From NCBI RefSeq assembly GCF_008923245.1, contig NZ_WBOS01000001.1:310001-374000 (forward strand): a stretch of DNA of 64,000 nucleotides, in the 5' to 3' direction. Shown piece by piece: positions 1 through 8,403 of this stretch (positions within the stretch are counted from its first letter, which is position 1; the number at the start of each line of letters is the position of its first letter). Source of the DNA: Cytobacillus depressus (GTDB lineage Bacteria > Bacillota > Bacilli > Bacillales > Cytobacillaceae). The notes beneath the pieces were generated by a model. The model searched no databases. It had not been told where the DNA came from and saw only the letters and a program-made list of their open reading frames with translations. The translations under genes were made by a program, and so were the position numbers.

Positions 1-106
1 AAATGTTTATTCTTTTAACAAAACTGGTGAATTTTTAGTTCTATGTAATGAATATTGCGGGGTTGGTCACCATATGATGACTTCTAAAATTGAGGTGGTT
101 GAATAA
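1..106 (+). CDS. cbaB: Cytochrome c oxidase subunit II (ba3-type), C-terminal fragment
   Basis: Only the last 34 codons are in the window (frame starting at base 2, TAA at 104-106). The peptide carries a CuA-centre pattern, C-N-E-Y-C-G-x-G-H-H-M, in which two cysteines, a histidine and a methionine bind the binuclear copper that accepts electrons from cytochrome c. The stop codon shares one base with the ATG of the subunit I gene, so the two are translationally coupled in one operon. The 5' part lies outside the window. The gene symbol rests on its pairing with a ba3-like subunit I. Confidence 0.9.
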   Translation, partial: NVYSFNKTGEFLVLCNEYCGVGHHMMTSKIEVVE

Positions 107-1827
107 TGCTGAAAGAACAAGCAAATATAAAAGTTGACCGCCGAGACGGGAAACTAATAAACGCAAATATAACACTTAAACAGAAAGCTGAAGAAAAGGT
201 TGACCGCCGTGACAGTAAATTAGCAATGGCCCATTTTTACATGGCTTTCATTGCTTTAGCCCTTGGCGGACTTGCAGGTTTATTACAAGTATTAGTTCGT
301 TCAGGAAAATTTGTTTTGCCAGCCGGAATTGGATATTACCAAATCTTAACTGTCCATGGTGTTTTACTAGGGCTGGTTTTAACTATATTCTTTATTATAG
401 GATTTATGGTTTCTTCAGTTAGCAGAACATCAGGAACATTTACTAGTCGTCAACGTACGTTTGGTTGGATCGGCTATTGGTTAAAAATTATTGGTACTAT
501 CATTGCTGCGGTCATGATTTTATTAAATGAAGCAACTGTATTGTTCACTTTTTATGCACCACTCCAAGCACATTTTCTTTTTTACCTTGGTTTAACGCTA
601 GTGATTGTTGGAACTTGGTTTGATAGTGCTATGTTGTATATGAAATATGGCCAGTGGAAAAAAGCAAATCCTGGTCAGCCAAGTCCGCTCTTAACTTTCA
701 TGACGGTAATAACATTTATAATGTGGGACGTTGCGACAATTGGTGTAGCAACTACCGTTTTATTCCAATTATTACCATGGTCTCTCGGTATTATTGATAC
801 AATTAATATTGGCGTCAGCCGTACACTATTCTGGTATTTTGGTCACCCGCTCGTTTATTTCTGGCTATTGCCTGCTTATATGGCTTGGTATGTCATTATC
901 CCAAAAATAATTGGCGGAAAAATCTTCTCTGATGCTTTAGCACGGATGTCATTTATTTTATTGCTGCTGTTCTCAATTCCTGTAGGTTTCCACCATCAGC
1001 TGATGGAGCCTGGCATTGATCCAGCATGGAAGTTCTTACAAGTTGTCTTAACGTTTTTAGTTGTGATTCCTTCAATGATGACTGCCTTCTCTTTATTTGC
1101 TACTTTCGAAAGCTTTGGCCGATCTAAAGGAGCAAAAGGACTTTTTGGCTGGGTCAAGAAGCTGCCGTGGGGAGACGCACGCTTTACTATACCATTTATC
1201 GGAATGCTTGCTTTTATTCCGGGTGGTGCTGGCGGTATCGTTAACGCTTCCCACCAAATGAACCAAGTTGTTCATAATACAATTTGGATTACAGGTCACT
1301 TCCATTTAACAGCGGCTACAACAGTTGTATTGACGTTCTTCGGGATTGCTTATTGGCTCATTCCGCATTTAACTGGCAGAGTGTTCACGAAGAAATTGAA
1401 TAAAATAGCGATGATTCAAGGAATTACATGGACAATCGGGATGACTTTTATGTCAGGTGCGATGCATGCAGCTGGTTTACTAGGAGCACCACGCCGCTCA
1501 GCCTTCTCTGAATATGGCGGTGCTGCACAAGCGGCTGAATGGATTCCTTATCAAATTGCCCAAGCAGTCGGCGGATCGATTCTATTCCTATCGATTATCT
1601 TAATGCTTTATATTTTTGTTAACCTTGCTTTCTTTGCTCCTAAAGGAGAACAGGAATTCCCAGTTGGGGAAGTAGCAGAGCATGCAGAAAAGACGCCAAT
1701 GGTTTTCGACAACTGGAAACTATGGCTCGGTATTACAGCTGCCTTAATCCTTTTTGCTTACACATTGCCATTTATCGATTTAATTCAAAATGCACCTCCT
1801 GGAGCGAAAGGATATAAGTTCTGGTAA
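106..1827 (+). CDS. cbaA: Cytochrome c oxidase subunit I, ba3-type
   Basis: Heme-copper oxidase subunit I, 573 residues, a polytopic membrane protein that reduces oxygen to water and pumps protons. Visible metal ligands are His84 (HGVLLGL, low-spin heme), His247 in GHPLVYFW (CuB ligand), the His296-His297 pair (CuB) and His398/His400 in GHFHLT (heme ligands). The short C-terminus and the sequence around these ligands fit the B/ba3 class rather than the aa3 class. The start at 106 has a GAGGTGG ribosome binding site seven bases upstream inside the subunit II gene. The N-terminal extension contains KVDRRD twice (residues about 9-14 and 31-36), an apparent short duplication ahead of the first membrane helix. 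A terminator follows directly. Confidence 0.93.
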   Translation: MLKEQANIKVDRRDGKLINANITLKQKAEEKVDRRDSKLAMAHFYMAFIALALGGLAGLLQVLVRSGKFVLPAGIGYYQILTVHGVLLGLVLTIFFIIGFMVSSVSRTSGTFTSRQRTFGWIGYWLKIIGTIIAAVMILLNEATVLFTFYAPLQAHFLFYLGLTLVIVGTWFDSAMLYMKYGQWKKANPGQPSPLLTFMTVITFIMWDVATIGVATTVLFQLLPWSLGIIDTINIGVSRTLFWYFGHPLVYFWLLPAYMAWYVIIPKIIGGKIFSDALARMSFILLLLFSIPVGFHHQLMEPGIDPAWKFLQVVLTFLVVIPSMMTAFSLFATFESFGRSKGAKGLFGWVKKLPWGDARFTIPFIGMLAFIPGGAGGIVNASHQMNQVVHNTIWITGHFHLTAATTVVLTFFGIAYWLIPHLTGRVFTKKLNKIAMIQGITWTIGMTFMSGAMHAAGLLGAPRRSAFSEYGGAAQAAEWIPYQIAQAVGGSILFLSIILMLYIFVNLAFFAPKGEQEFPVGEVAEHAEKTPMVFDNWKLWLGITAALILFAYTLPFIDLIQNAPPGAKGYKFW

Positions 1828-1831
1828 TTAG

Positions 1832-1860
1832 AAAAGCACTCCGAATTTGGAGTGCCTTTT
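1832..1860. terminator. Bidirectional intrinsic terminator
   Basis: A hairpin with the arms GCACTCC and GGAGTGC has A-rich and T-rich flanks on the two sides. It can end both the cbaBA transcript (plus) and the convergent DMT transporter gene (minus). Confidence 0.85.
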
Positions 1861-1863
1861 CAT

Positions 1864-2775
1864 TTACGATATTTTTTGTTCTACCCGTTTAACACCCTTT
1901 TTTCGAAAAGTAATATTAACAATAATAACTGAACAAAAAATCAAGAATGCGCCTGCGATTTGAATCAAGCCAAGCCGCTCTCCATAAAGCATGACCCCTA
2001 ATAAAGTCGCCACAACCGGTTCTACCGTTGCAATGACAGCTGCTTTGCTCCCCTCTATCTTTTCAAGGCCCCAAGTGTAAATAAAATAGGCTAATACCGT
2101 CGGAATAAATCCTAAGCCGATACTATATAATAGGACATTTGTATTCATTAATAGATCAAGCTTTTGCCAAAGCTGAGTAATTGGCAAAAGAAATAAAGCC
2201 GCTACAATAAAAGTATATAACGTAATGGTAAATGGCTGATATTTTTTTAAAGCAAATTTTCCAAAGATCGTATACAAAGCATAACCAAGACCAGAGCCTA
2301 AACCTGTCAATATTCCCAGTAAAGTAATATTACTATCACCAGCTGAAACACCGGCAATTAAAATACAGCCAATGATTGTTCCTAAAACAGCAAGAATTTT
2401 GTTTATATTTAATTTTTCCTTTAAAAAGATCAATGATAAGACAGTTACAAACGCAGGCGACGTATATAATAAAATAACAGCAATTGAAATGTTCATCTGG
2501 CTAATCGTTGTAAAGTAACAATAATTAAAAAACACGACACTTAAAATACCTGTACCAATAAACAGTCTAATATCCAATGCTTGCTTTAATTTCATCTGTT
2601 TACGGTATTTTAGAAGACCAATTGTCAGTAAAAATAAAGCTGCGTATATAACCCGAATAGCCACAATTTCCATAGCAGCAAACCCGTAATCTGCTAATTC
2701 TTTGACAAAAACTGCGATAATCCCCCAAAGACTAGCCCCAGCTGCGATCATTAAATAAGGAAGAAGTCTTTTCAT
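1864..2775 (-). CDS. EamA/DMT-family transporter
   Basis: A 303-residue protein with about ten hydrophobic helices arranged as two EamA-like halves. The second half begins near residue 155. The drug/metabolite transporter superfamily exports amino acids, metabolites or drugs across the cytoplasmic membrane; the substrate cannot be read from sequence. The start has an AAGGAGAG ribosome binding site. The tail is lysine/arginine rich (FRKKGVKRVEQK), as is usual for a cytoplasmic C-terminus. It is convergent with cbaA and shares its terminator. Confidence 0.88.
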   Translation of the reverse strand: MKRLLPYLMIAAGASLWGIIAVFVKELADYGFAAMEIVAIRVIYAALFLLTIGLLKYRKQMKLKQALDIRLFIGTGILSVVFFNYCYFTTISQMNISIAVILLYTSPAFVTVLSLIFLKEKLNINKILAVLGTIIGCILIAGVSAGDSNITLLGILTGLGSGLGYALYTIFGKFALKKYQPFTITLYTFIVAALFLLPITQLWQKLDLLMNTNVLLYSIGLGFIPTVLAYFIYTWGLEKIEGSKAAVIATVEPVVATLLGVMLYGERLGLIQIAGAFLIFCSVIIVNITFRKKGVKRVEQKIS

Positions 2776-2835
2776 ACTATTCTCTCCTTAAAGGAAGGGG
2801 GACCCCCTTACAATAGGCATCCCCTTTACTTGCTT

Positions 2836-4338
2836 TTATACTAGCTGATAAACTTTATTGTACTTTTCATATAAATAGTCTACTAAGTACTGGGCATCTA
2901 ACCCTTCCCCAGTCACATCTTGTAAAATTTCTAGTGGTTGTTTTAGCTTTCCAAACTTATGAACTTTTTCTGTAAACCATTCTTTAATTGGCAGCAAATC
3001 GCCTTCTTCTAAAAGCTGGTCATAATTTGGTAAATCTTTCAGCAAGGCATTTTTAAATTGCGCAGCGTACATATACCCAAGCGCATAGGAAGGGAAATAG
3101 CCAAACATCCCCCCAGACCAATGAACATCTTGAAGAACGCCATTCCCGTCATGATCAGGCTTTATTCCTAAATACTCCTCATATTTTTCATTCCATACTT
3201 GCGGAAGATCTTTGACCTCGATTTCATCATTAAATAGCCCTTTTTCGATTTCATAGCGAATAATAATGTGAAGTGGATATGTTAATTCATCCGCTTCAAT
3301 CCGAATAAGGGATGGCTTCGATTCATTGATAGCGCGGTAAAAATCATCATGTTCAACTTGATCAAATTGGCCCGAAGAGTATTTTTTTAATAAATCATAA
3401 TTATTTTGCCAGAAAGATGGATGGCGTCCGACAAATTTTTCATAAAATAATGACTGTGATTCATGAATTCCCATTGATGTCCCATCACATAAAGGAGTAC
3501 CAATTAATTCAGCGGAAATATTTTGCTCATATAATGCATGACCTCCCTCATGGATCGTGCCAAACACGGCTGTACGGAAATCATTTTCATTATATTTAGT
3601 AGTTACGCGCACATCCCCAGGATTTAAGCCAGTCGCAAAAGGATGAACAGTCTCATCTAAACGGCCTGCTTGAAAGTTATAGCCCATCTGTTCTAATATA
3701 TCTAAACTAAATTGACGCTGCTTTTCTTTAGGAAAGTGCTTATAAAGAAAGCTCGTATTTGGTTTATTCGGAGATTCAGAGATTTTTTGCACAAGTGCAA
3801 CGATTTTCTCTCTTAGCTCTCCGAAAACCCGATCCAGTACTTCTACAGTAATTCCAGGCTCATACATATCTAGCAGCGTATTATATTTATTTCCTTCATA
3901 GCCCCAATAACCGATAAATCGTTTCGTCATTCCAACTAGCTTTTCTAAATATGGCTGAAATAAAGCGAAATCGGCCCCTGCCTTTGCCTCTTCCCAAATG
4001 CTTTCTGCCTTCGCTCGCAAAATAACGAACTCTTTATACTCCTCTGCAGGAATTTTATTATTACGGTCATAGTCCTTTTTACATTCTTCTAAAGTTTTCT
4101 TCGTAATTTCTGTTAAGTCATTCGCTTGCTCTAATGCTTCTATGTATATGGCCATTTCTTTTGATGTTGACATATTAAAGACGTCTGAGGATAACATTCC
4201 AATAACCTCTGAACGTTGTTCAACTCCTTGCTTTGGCGCCCCCGTTCGCAAGTCCCAATATATTAACGAAAGTGCTTCCTTATAAGCCTCGATTTTCTTA
4301 ACATATTGTAAAAATTCAGTTTCAATTTGGCGACTCAT
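2836..4338 (-). CDS. ypwA: Carboxypeptidase, M32 family
   Basis: A 500-residue cytoplasmic zinc metallocarboxypeptidase of the Taq/Pfu M32 family, which removes C-terminal residues from peptides. The zinc motif HEGGH begins near residue 263. The start chosen is the internal ATG (MSRQIETEF), which has a GGGAGGT ribosome binding site six bases upstream; the longer frame starting at 4362 has none. Length and the neighbouring ypvA-like helicase match the B. subtilis ypwA locus. Between it and the divergent MFS gene lies a truncated family-C repeat. Confidence 0.92.
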   Translation of the reverse strand: MSRQIETEFLQYVKKIEAYKEALSLIYWDLRTGAPKQGVEQRSEVIGMLSSDVFNMSTSKEMAIYIEALEQANDLTEITKKTLEECKKDYDRNNKIPAEEYKEFVILRAKAESIWEEAKAGADFALFQPYLEKLVGMTKRFIGYWGYEGNKYNTLLDMYEPGITVEVLDRVFGELREKIVALVQKISESPNKPNTSFLYKHFPKEKQRQFSLDILEQMGYNFQAGRLDETVHPFATGLNPGDVRVTTKYNENDFRTAVFGTIHEGGHALYEQNISAELIGTPLCDGTSMGIHESQSLFYEKFVGRHPSFWQNNYDLLKKYSSGQFDQVEHDDFYRAINESKPSLIRIEADELTYPLHIIIRYEIEKGLFNDEIEVKDLPQVWNEKYEEYLGIKPDHDGNGVLQDVHWSGGMFGYFPSYALGYMYAAQFKNALLKDLPNYDQLLEEGDLLPIKEWFTEKVHKFGKLKQPLEILQDVTGEGLDAQYLVDYLYEKYNKVYQLV

Positions 4339-4446
4339 GCAAATACCTCCCATTTTATTCATTTCGCTTTCTATTTTATCATATTCTTCTGAAAAAACAG
4401 GAGATAAAAAGTTTACTATACAAAAAACTGTGTTAAACGATGTTGT

Positions 4447-4505
4447 TGATTTCCACTCCAGGCACTCAGCGATCGCGGGCGGTCGGGGAGCCTCCTCATT
4501 AAGTG
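4447..4505 (+). repeat. Family C interspersed repeat, truncated copy C1
   Basis: The left end of the repeat that is complete at 46925-47116 and 63038-63220: GTTGATTTCCxCTCCAGGCACT, then GCGATCGCGGGCGGTCGGGG and AGCCTCCTC. Similarity fades after about base 4500 and no right end follows. It is non-coding and lies between the divergent ypwA and MFS genes. The rest of this roughly 295-base gap shows no other recognisable element. Confidence 0.75.
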
Positions 4506-4633
4506 AGAACAGTCACTCGTCACATATGATTTTCGTCATAGCAAAAGTCAATTCGTCCTAGCAGATTGTTCGTCTAATTATAAATAAACAGTTATAATGA
4601 AGTGGACAGATTATTAAAATAGGAAGAGATCAG

Positions 4634-5791
4634 ATGAAACAATTTTTATTTTTTATCGTATTAATTTCATTTATTGATATGTTTTCGCAATTGCCAATCA
4701 TGAGCCCTTTTGCAAAAAGCCTCGGCGCAGACCCAGCCCTTATTGGTTTAACTGTTGGCATGTACTCCTGCTCAAATATGTTTGGCAATATTTTTGCAGG
4801 TTATTGGATTGATAAACAAGGGGCCAAAAAAGTCCTGTATATTGGTTTTTTACTGACTGGTCTCTCGCTTCTTCTTTATGCGATCGTAAACACCCCTCTT
4901 CAGTTAATGGCAGTCAGATTTTTGCACGGATTATTTAGCGGCTTTCTCGTTCCAGCTGCCTTTACGGTTATTGCCAATATTGGGAAGGAAGGAAAAGAAG
5001 GTAAATCAATGGCTATTTCGGGAGTAGCTGTTGGCATTTCGGCCATCATTGGTCCAGCCTTTGGAGGGATTGTCGCCTCAAAATTCGGTGTAAACTGGGT
5101 ATTTATCAGCATAGCGATCATCATGTTTTTGATTGTTGTTCTTACTGGCTTGTTTATTCCTAATCGTCCTACAGAAATAACCCGAAAAATTGAACCGCCT
5201 GAAAAAACATTACTTTCACTGATCAAATCACCTATGCTGACAATTAGTTTTATCGGTGCGTTTTCTTTAATGTTTGCTCAAGGTGTTCTAGCGTATATGC
5301 TCCCACTACAAGTTGAATCACTGCAATTTGGAACGCATTATAGCGGTGTTTTATTAAGCACATTTGGATTAACGGCCATCTTAATTTTTGGGCTGCCTTC
5401 TAATCGTCTATTTGACCGCTTTCAGTCCCAAAATATCATGATGATTGGCATGTGTATTATTGCATTCGCTCTTATTTTGCTTAGTATTACTGCCACATTG
5501 CCTTTCCTTTTTATCTGTATGGTTATTTATGGAACAGGTTTTGCATTACTCTTCCCATCTATGACCGCTATGCTTGTAAAGCATACAGATTTACAAACGA
5601 GAGGAAAAGCCTTTGGGTTATTTTACGCGTTTTTCTCAATAGGATCGGTAGCCGGCTCCTTTATTACAGGATTATTAGCTGTATCTTTTGCAGCAGGCTT
5701 TGTGATCTCTGCTTGTATTTTATTAGTCAATTCATTATGGATGCTGCTTTATTTTAAAAATAAGACGGAAGTAACTGAAAGCTTGGAGTAA
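4634..5791 (+). CDS. MFS transporter
   Basis: A 385-residue major facilitator with twelve predicted membrane helices. A typical loop 2-3 motif is present (GYWIDKQGAKKVLY, a variant of GxxxDRxGRRxxL), with a related motif in the second half (NRLFDRFQSQ). Its size and pattern fit the drug:H+ antiporter-1 or YfkF-like exporters; the substrate is unknown. The start has an AGGAAGAG ribosome binding site. A 46-codon gene begins six bases after its stop and probably shares its transcript. Confidence 0.87.
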   Translation: MKQFLFFIVLISFIDMFSQLPIMSPFAKSLGADPALIGLTVGMYSCSNMFGNIFAGYWIDKQGAKKVLYIGFLLTGLSLLLYAIVNTPLQLMAVRFLHGLFSGFLVPAAFTVIANIGKEGKEGKSMAISGVAVGISAIIGPAFGGIVASKFGVNWVFISIAIIMFLIVVLTGLFIPNRPTEITRKIEPPEKTLLSLIKSPMLTISFIGAFSLMFAQGVLAYMLPLQVESLQFGTHYSGVLLSTFGLTAILIFGLPSNRLFDRFQSQNIMMIGMCIIAFALILLSITATLPFLFICMVIYGTGFALLFPSMTAMLVKHTDLQTRGKAFGLFYAFFSIGSVAGSFITGLLAVSFAAGFVISACILLVNSLWMLLYFKNKTEVTESLE

Positions 5792-5796
5792 TCAAC

Positions 5797-5937
5797 ATGA
5801 ATGAGCTTATAGGCAAATGCTCAAGTTGTGGCAAAAAGCTGTATTGTATGGACGGATTTTTTAATGGGGTACATACAGAAAACAGGAAAACATTATGCTT
5901 CGAATGCGCCGAAAAAACGAAGAAATCTGCAGATTAA
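5797..5937 (+). CDS. Small cysteine-rich (zinc-ribbon-like) protein, 46 aa
   Basis: A short reading frame beginning MNELIGKCSSCGKKL and ending CFECAEKTKKSAD. It has CxxC at residues 8-11, a further Cys17 and CxxC at residues 34-37, the spacing expected of a zinc knuckle. A GGAG lies about ten bases before the ATG, inside the end of the MFS gene, so translation may be coupled. The stop codon is embedded in an intrinsic terminator. I do not recognise a named family. The metal-binding pattern, ribosome binding site and terminator support a real gene. Confidence 0.68.
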   Translation: MNELIGKCSSCGKKLYCMDGFFNGVHTENRKTLCFECAEKTKKSAD

Positions 5938-5957
5938 ATGCAGGTTTCTTTTTTTGT
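5922..5957 (+). terminator. Intrinsic terminator of the MFS transcript
   Basis: Arms GAAATCTGCA and TGCAGGTTTC form a stem with one G-T pair, followed by CTTTTTTTG. It overlaps the last codons of the 46-aa gene. Confidence 0.8.
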
Positions 5958-5996
5958 TATTTATTTGAGAATGATAATCAAATAATATTAAAATTT

Positions 5997-6026
5997 ATCC
6001 CCACGGCGGGTATCCGCTGTGGGGAT
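5997..6026 (-). terminator. Hairpin after the ypvA-like gene
   Basis: A 12-base stem (ATCCCCAC-GCG against CGC-GTGGGGAT, one G-T pair) lies just beyond the ypvA stop codon. On the minus strand it is followed by AAATTTT, so it is a plausible, modest terminator. Confidence 0.65.
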
Positions 6027-6032
6027 ATGAAA

Positions 6033-7958
6033 TTAATTGGCAGCTGCTTCAGTCGGCAAGACGTTCTTAATTTGTTCAATGACTAGCGGATTTTCGTTTT
6101 CATTCATTAAAACATGAACGGTCCCTTTATCCTCATGAGTCCTAATTAATCTCCCAATTCCTTGTCTTAATCGCAACAGCATATATGGTAAATCAACTTC
6201 TCTGTAAGGATCAGCCGCCCCCTCGCGCTTTGCCGTAAAGACTGGGTCTGTTGGCGGGAATGGCAATGAAAAAATAAAGACATTTTCTAATGATCTACCC
6301 GGAACGTCAAGACCTTCCCATAAGTGAACAGAGCAAAGAACAGATAGCTCTTCATTTTGAAAGTTTGATACGAGTGTACTGATCTCAGCATCGCCTTCAA
6401 AATAAATCGGAAAATTCGTCTTGCCTGCCATTTGATTTTTAAAACTAGCAAGCTCATCCTTAGTTGAAAAAAGGACTAGTGCTCGTCCATTCGTTTTTTC
6501 CAGCTGTTCTTCGACGTACTGCATTTTTTCCTTATTGGTGTGCCCTACGAATTTCGGCATTTTAATCATCATATTTTCATCATAATCAAATGGTGAGGAA
6601 ACAGAAAACGATAAATAGCTATCAATTCCTAAGCTTTTAGCAATATAATCGAATGATTGATTTTCTGATAAAGTAGCTGAGGAGAAAATAAACGGTTTCT
6701 TTTGTGAGAAGACCTCTTCTCTCATAATGTCCTCTACCAGCCGTGGCATAATGACTAACGTTCTCTCCCCGGCATTTTCCTCAAACCATGTAATTCCCTT
6801 TAAATCTTTTAAAAACAGAGAAAGAGAATACGATATTTGCTCTAAGTATTCCTCAACAATTTTTAAATCATATTCATTTATGATGTACATTTCGCTTTCA
6901 AACACAAGCTCATCCTCAAGCGCGCTAATATGTTGAAGCAGCTTATTACCTTGATTAATTATTTCTGGAGATTTTTTTATTGTTTTTTTATCTGAGCCTT
7001 CAGAGACAAAGGAGTTTTTTTCTAATGTGTAGAAAAATTGTTCATTTTGAACGAGCGTTTCCTCGATGATGTGTAATGTTTTTTCTCTTACATCATTAGC
7101 CATTAATCTCGTTAATAATGATTCTAAAATTTGCTCAGTAAATCGATATGTTAAGGCTTTTTGTGAGGCATATTCTAATAAATGCCCTTCATCAAATACG
7201 ACACATGATCCTTCTGGCAAAAGTGGAAGCTGCCCTTCCCGTTTTCGCGACTCCTTCGTCCAAATATGCTCCATATAGAAATCGTGGGAACAAATAATAA
7301 TATCCTTGGCATTCCGGTAATAATCACGATTGAGGGTTTGTCCACAACGATGGCGCTTTTCACAAGTAAAGCAGTCTTGAAAAGGATCCCAAGCCATATG
7401 TCCCCAATGTTCATCAGTTAGATTCGGGTATTCCTTGCGATCTCCGTATCGTTCAAAGCTTTGCATCGAAGAACCAGAATGAACAAATTCCGGCAACTGA
7501 TCATAAATCGAATTATATATATCAAAATCATCGCTTGCGATCACTTGATCAAGTTTATTTAGGCATAAATATTGATCTCTTGATTTCGCTAACCGAACAT
7601 CAATATTTAAATTTAGAGCTCTTTCAAGCTTGGCAATATCGCCTTCTTTTTTAACGAGCTGTTCAATTAGCGTTTCATCTGCGCAGGCAATAATTGCTGG
7701 TTTGTTCGTATATCTTGCATATGCTATACAGTATAGTAAATAGACGATTGTCTTTCCCGTACCGACACCAGCTTCTGCAAAAATCACTTTTTTATCTTTA
7801 AAGGCTTTTTCTAGCTGAAAGGCCATAAACACTTGCTCATCCCTTAGCTCAAAGCCCGCTTCAGGAAGAATATCGTAAAAAACGTCACCGATCCATTCAC
7901 TTAATTTATCAAAAAAAGATTCGCTTTTGGACAATGCAAAAGGCATTCTGCTTTGCAT
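6033..7958 (-). CDS. ypvA: DinG/XPD-like ATP-dependent helicase
   Basis: A 641-residue superfamily 2 helicase. Walker A is AGVGTGKT (residues about 63-70) and the DEAH-type box is DEGH at 256-259. The C-terminal helicase half includes LWEGLDVPG and RQGIGRLIR. Between the two boxes, Cys132, Cys196, Cys199 and Cys205 (LCL, DCFTCE, HRCG) match the four-cysteine 4Fe-4S site of the XPD/DinG family. There is no N-terminal exonuclease domain. The start has a GGAGGGG ribosome binding site. The gene sits next to ypwA as in B. subtilis. A role in resolving DNA or RNA structures is inferred from the family. Confidence 0.9.
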   Translation of the reverse strand: MQSRMPFALSKSESFFDKLSEWIGDVFYDILPEAGFELRDEQVFMAFQLEKAFKDKKVIFAEAGVGTGKTIVYLLYCIAYARYTNKPAIIACADETLIEQLVKKEGDIAKLERALNLNIDVRLAKSRDQYLCLNKLDQVIASDDFDIYNSIYDQLPEFVHSGSSMQSFERYGDRKEYPNLTDEHWGHMAWDPFQDCFTCEKRHRCGQTLNRDYYRNAKDIIICSHDFYMEHIWTKESRKREGQLPLLPEGSCVVFDEGHLLEYASQKALTYRFTEQILESLLTRLMANDVREKTLHIIEETLVQNEQFFYTLEKNSFVSEGSDKKTIKKSPEIINQGNKLLQHISALEDELVFESEMYIINEYDLKIVEEYLEQISYSLSLFLKDLKGITWFEENAGERTLVIMPRLVEDIMREEVFSQKKPFIFSSATLSENQSFDYIAKSLGIDSYLSFSVSSPFDYDENMMIKMPKFVGHTNKEKMQYVEEQLEKTNGRALVLFSTKDELASFKNQMAGKTNFPIYFEGDAEISTLVSNFQNEELSVLCSVHLWEGLDVPGRSLENVFIFSLPFPPTDPVFTAKREGAADPYREVDLPYMLLRLRQGIGRLIRTHEDKGTVHVLMNENENPLVIEQIKNVLPTEAAAN

Positions 7959-7984
7959 ATTACCCCTCCGACATAAAAAAATTT

Positions 7985-8006
7985 AAGCGTCCATCAATAG
8001 ACGCTT
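7985..8006 (-). terminator. Terminator-like hairpin in the ypvA leader
   Basis: Perfect 7-base arms AAGCGTC and GACGCTT around an 8-base loop, followed on the minus strand by AAATTTTTTTA, end about 27 bases before the ypvA ATG. The upstream small gene already has its own terminator. This one may therefore attenuate ypvA transcription. Confidence 0.6.
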
Positions 8007-8102
8007 ATTTTCACACATGTATCATTATCATTATCTCAAACTTACTTCATAATTAAACAAAAGCCAACAACCATTTTATCGTAAAATGAAAAAAAGAGTC
8101 AA

Positions 8103-8134
8103 GTAAAAAAAAGACCTGACTTTTTAAGTCAGGC
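8103..8134 (-). terminator. Intrinsic terminator of the 60-aa gene
   Basis: Perfect stem CCTGACTT / AAGTCAGG with a three-base loop, followed on the minus strand by TCTTTTTTTT. It ends the gene at 8140-8322. Confidence 0.88.
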
Positions 8135-8139
8135 AACCA

Positions 8140-8322
8140 TTAATAGCCGATTTTTTTATGTACAGAAGAGAACGACAAGCTCATTGCTTGCTGCAATTCA
8201 TTTTGTGCATGTTGCAATTGTTCAAGAGCTGAAGTGGATAGATTATGCTCTTCCTTCATCGTTTCAATCGTATTGGTTAAGACTTGGGAGATCTTATAAA
8301 AATCGAGATTAGAATTCATCAT
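8140..8322 (-). CDS. Small hypothetical protein (yptA position)
   Basis: A 60-residue hydrophilic protein with a predicted amphipathic helix (SALEQLQHAQNELQQAMS). GGAGGAACAAAAG precedes the ATG and a clean terminator follows, so it is a single-gene transcript. It occupies the place of yptA between ypvA and ypsC in B. subtilis, but homology is not demonstrable by eye. Function unknown. Confidence 0.72.
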   Translation of the reverse strand: MMNSNLDFYKISQVLTNTIETMKEEHNLSTSALEQLQHAQNELQQAMSLSFSSVHKKIGY

Positions 8323-8403
8323 CTTTTGTTCCTCCAGACCTTTCTAATAATATATGTATTGTATTCAAGGTAAGGAGGAACTATGCTACACAACCAGATT
8401 ATT

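Noticed and set aside
5895-6086. 63-codon plus-strand frame
   Set aside because: It overlaps the 46-residue Cys-rich gene, its terminator and the end of ypvA, and has no ribosome binding site.
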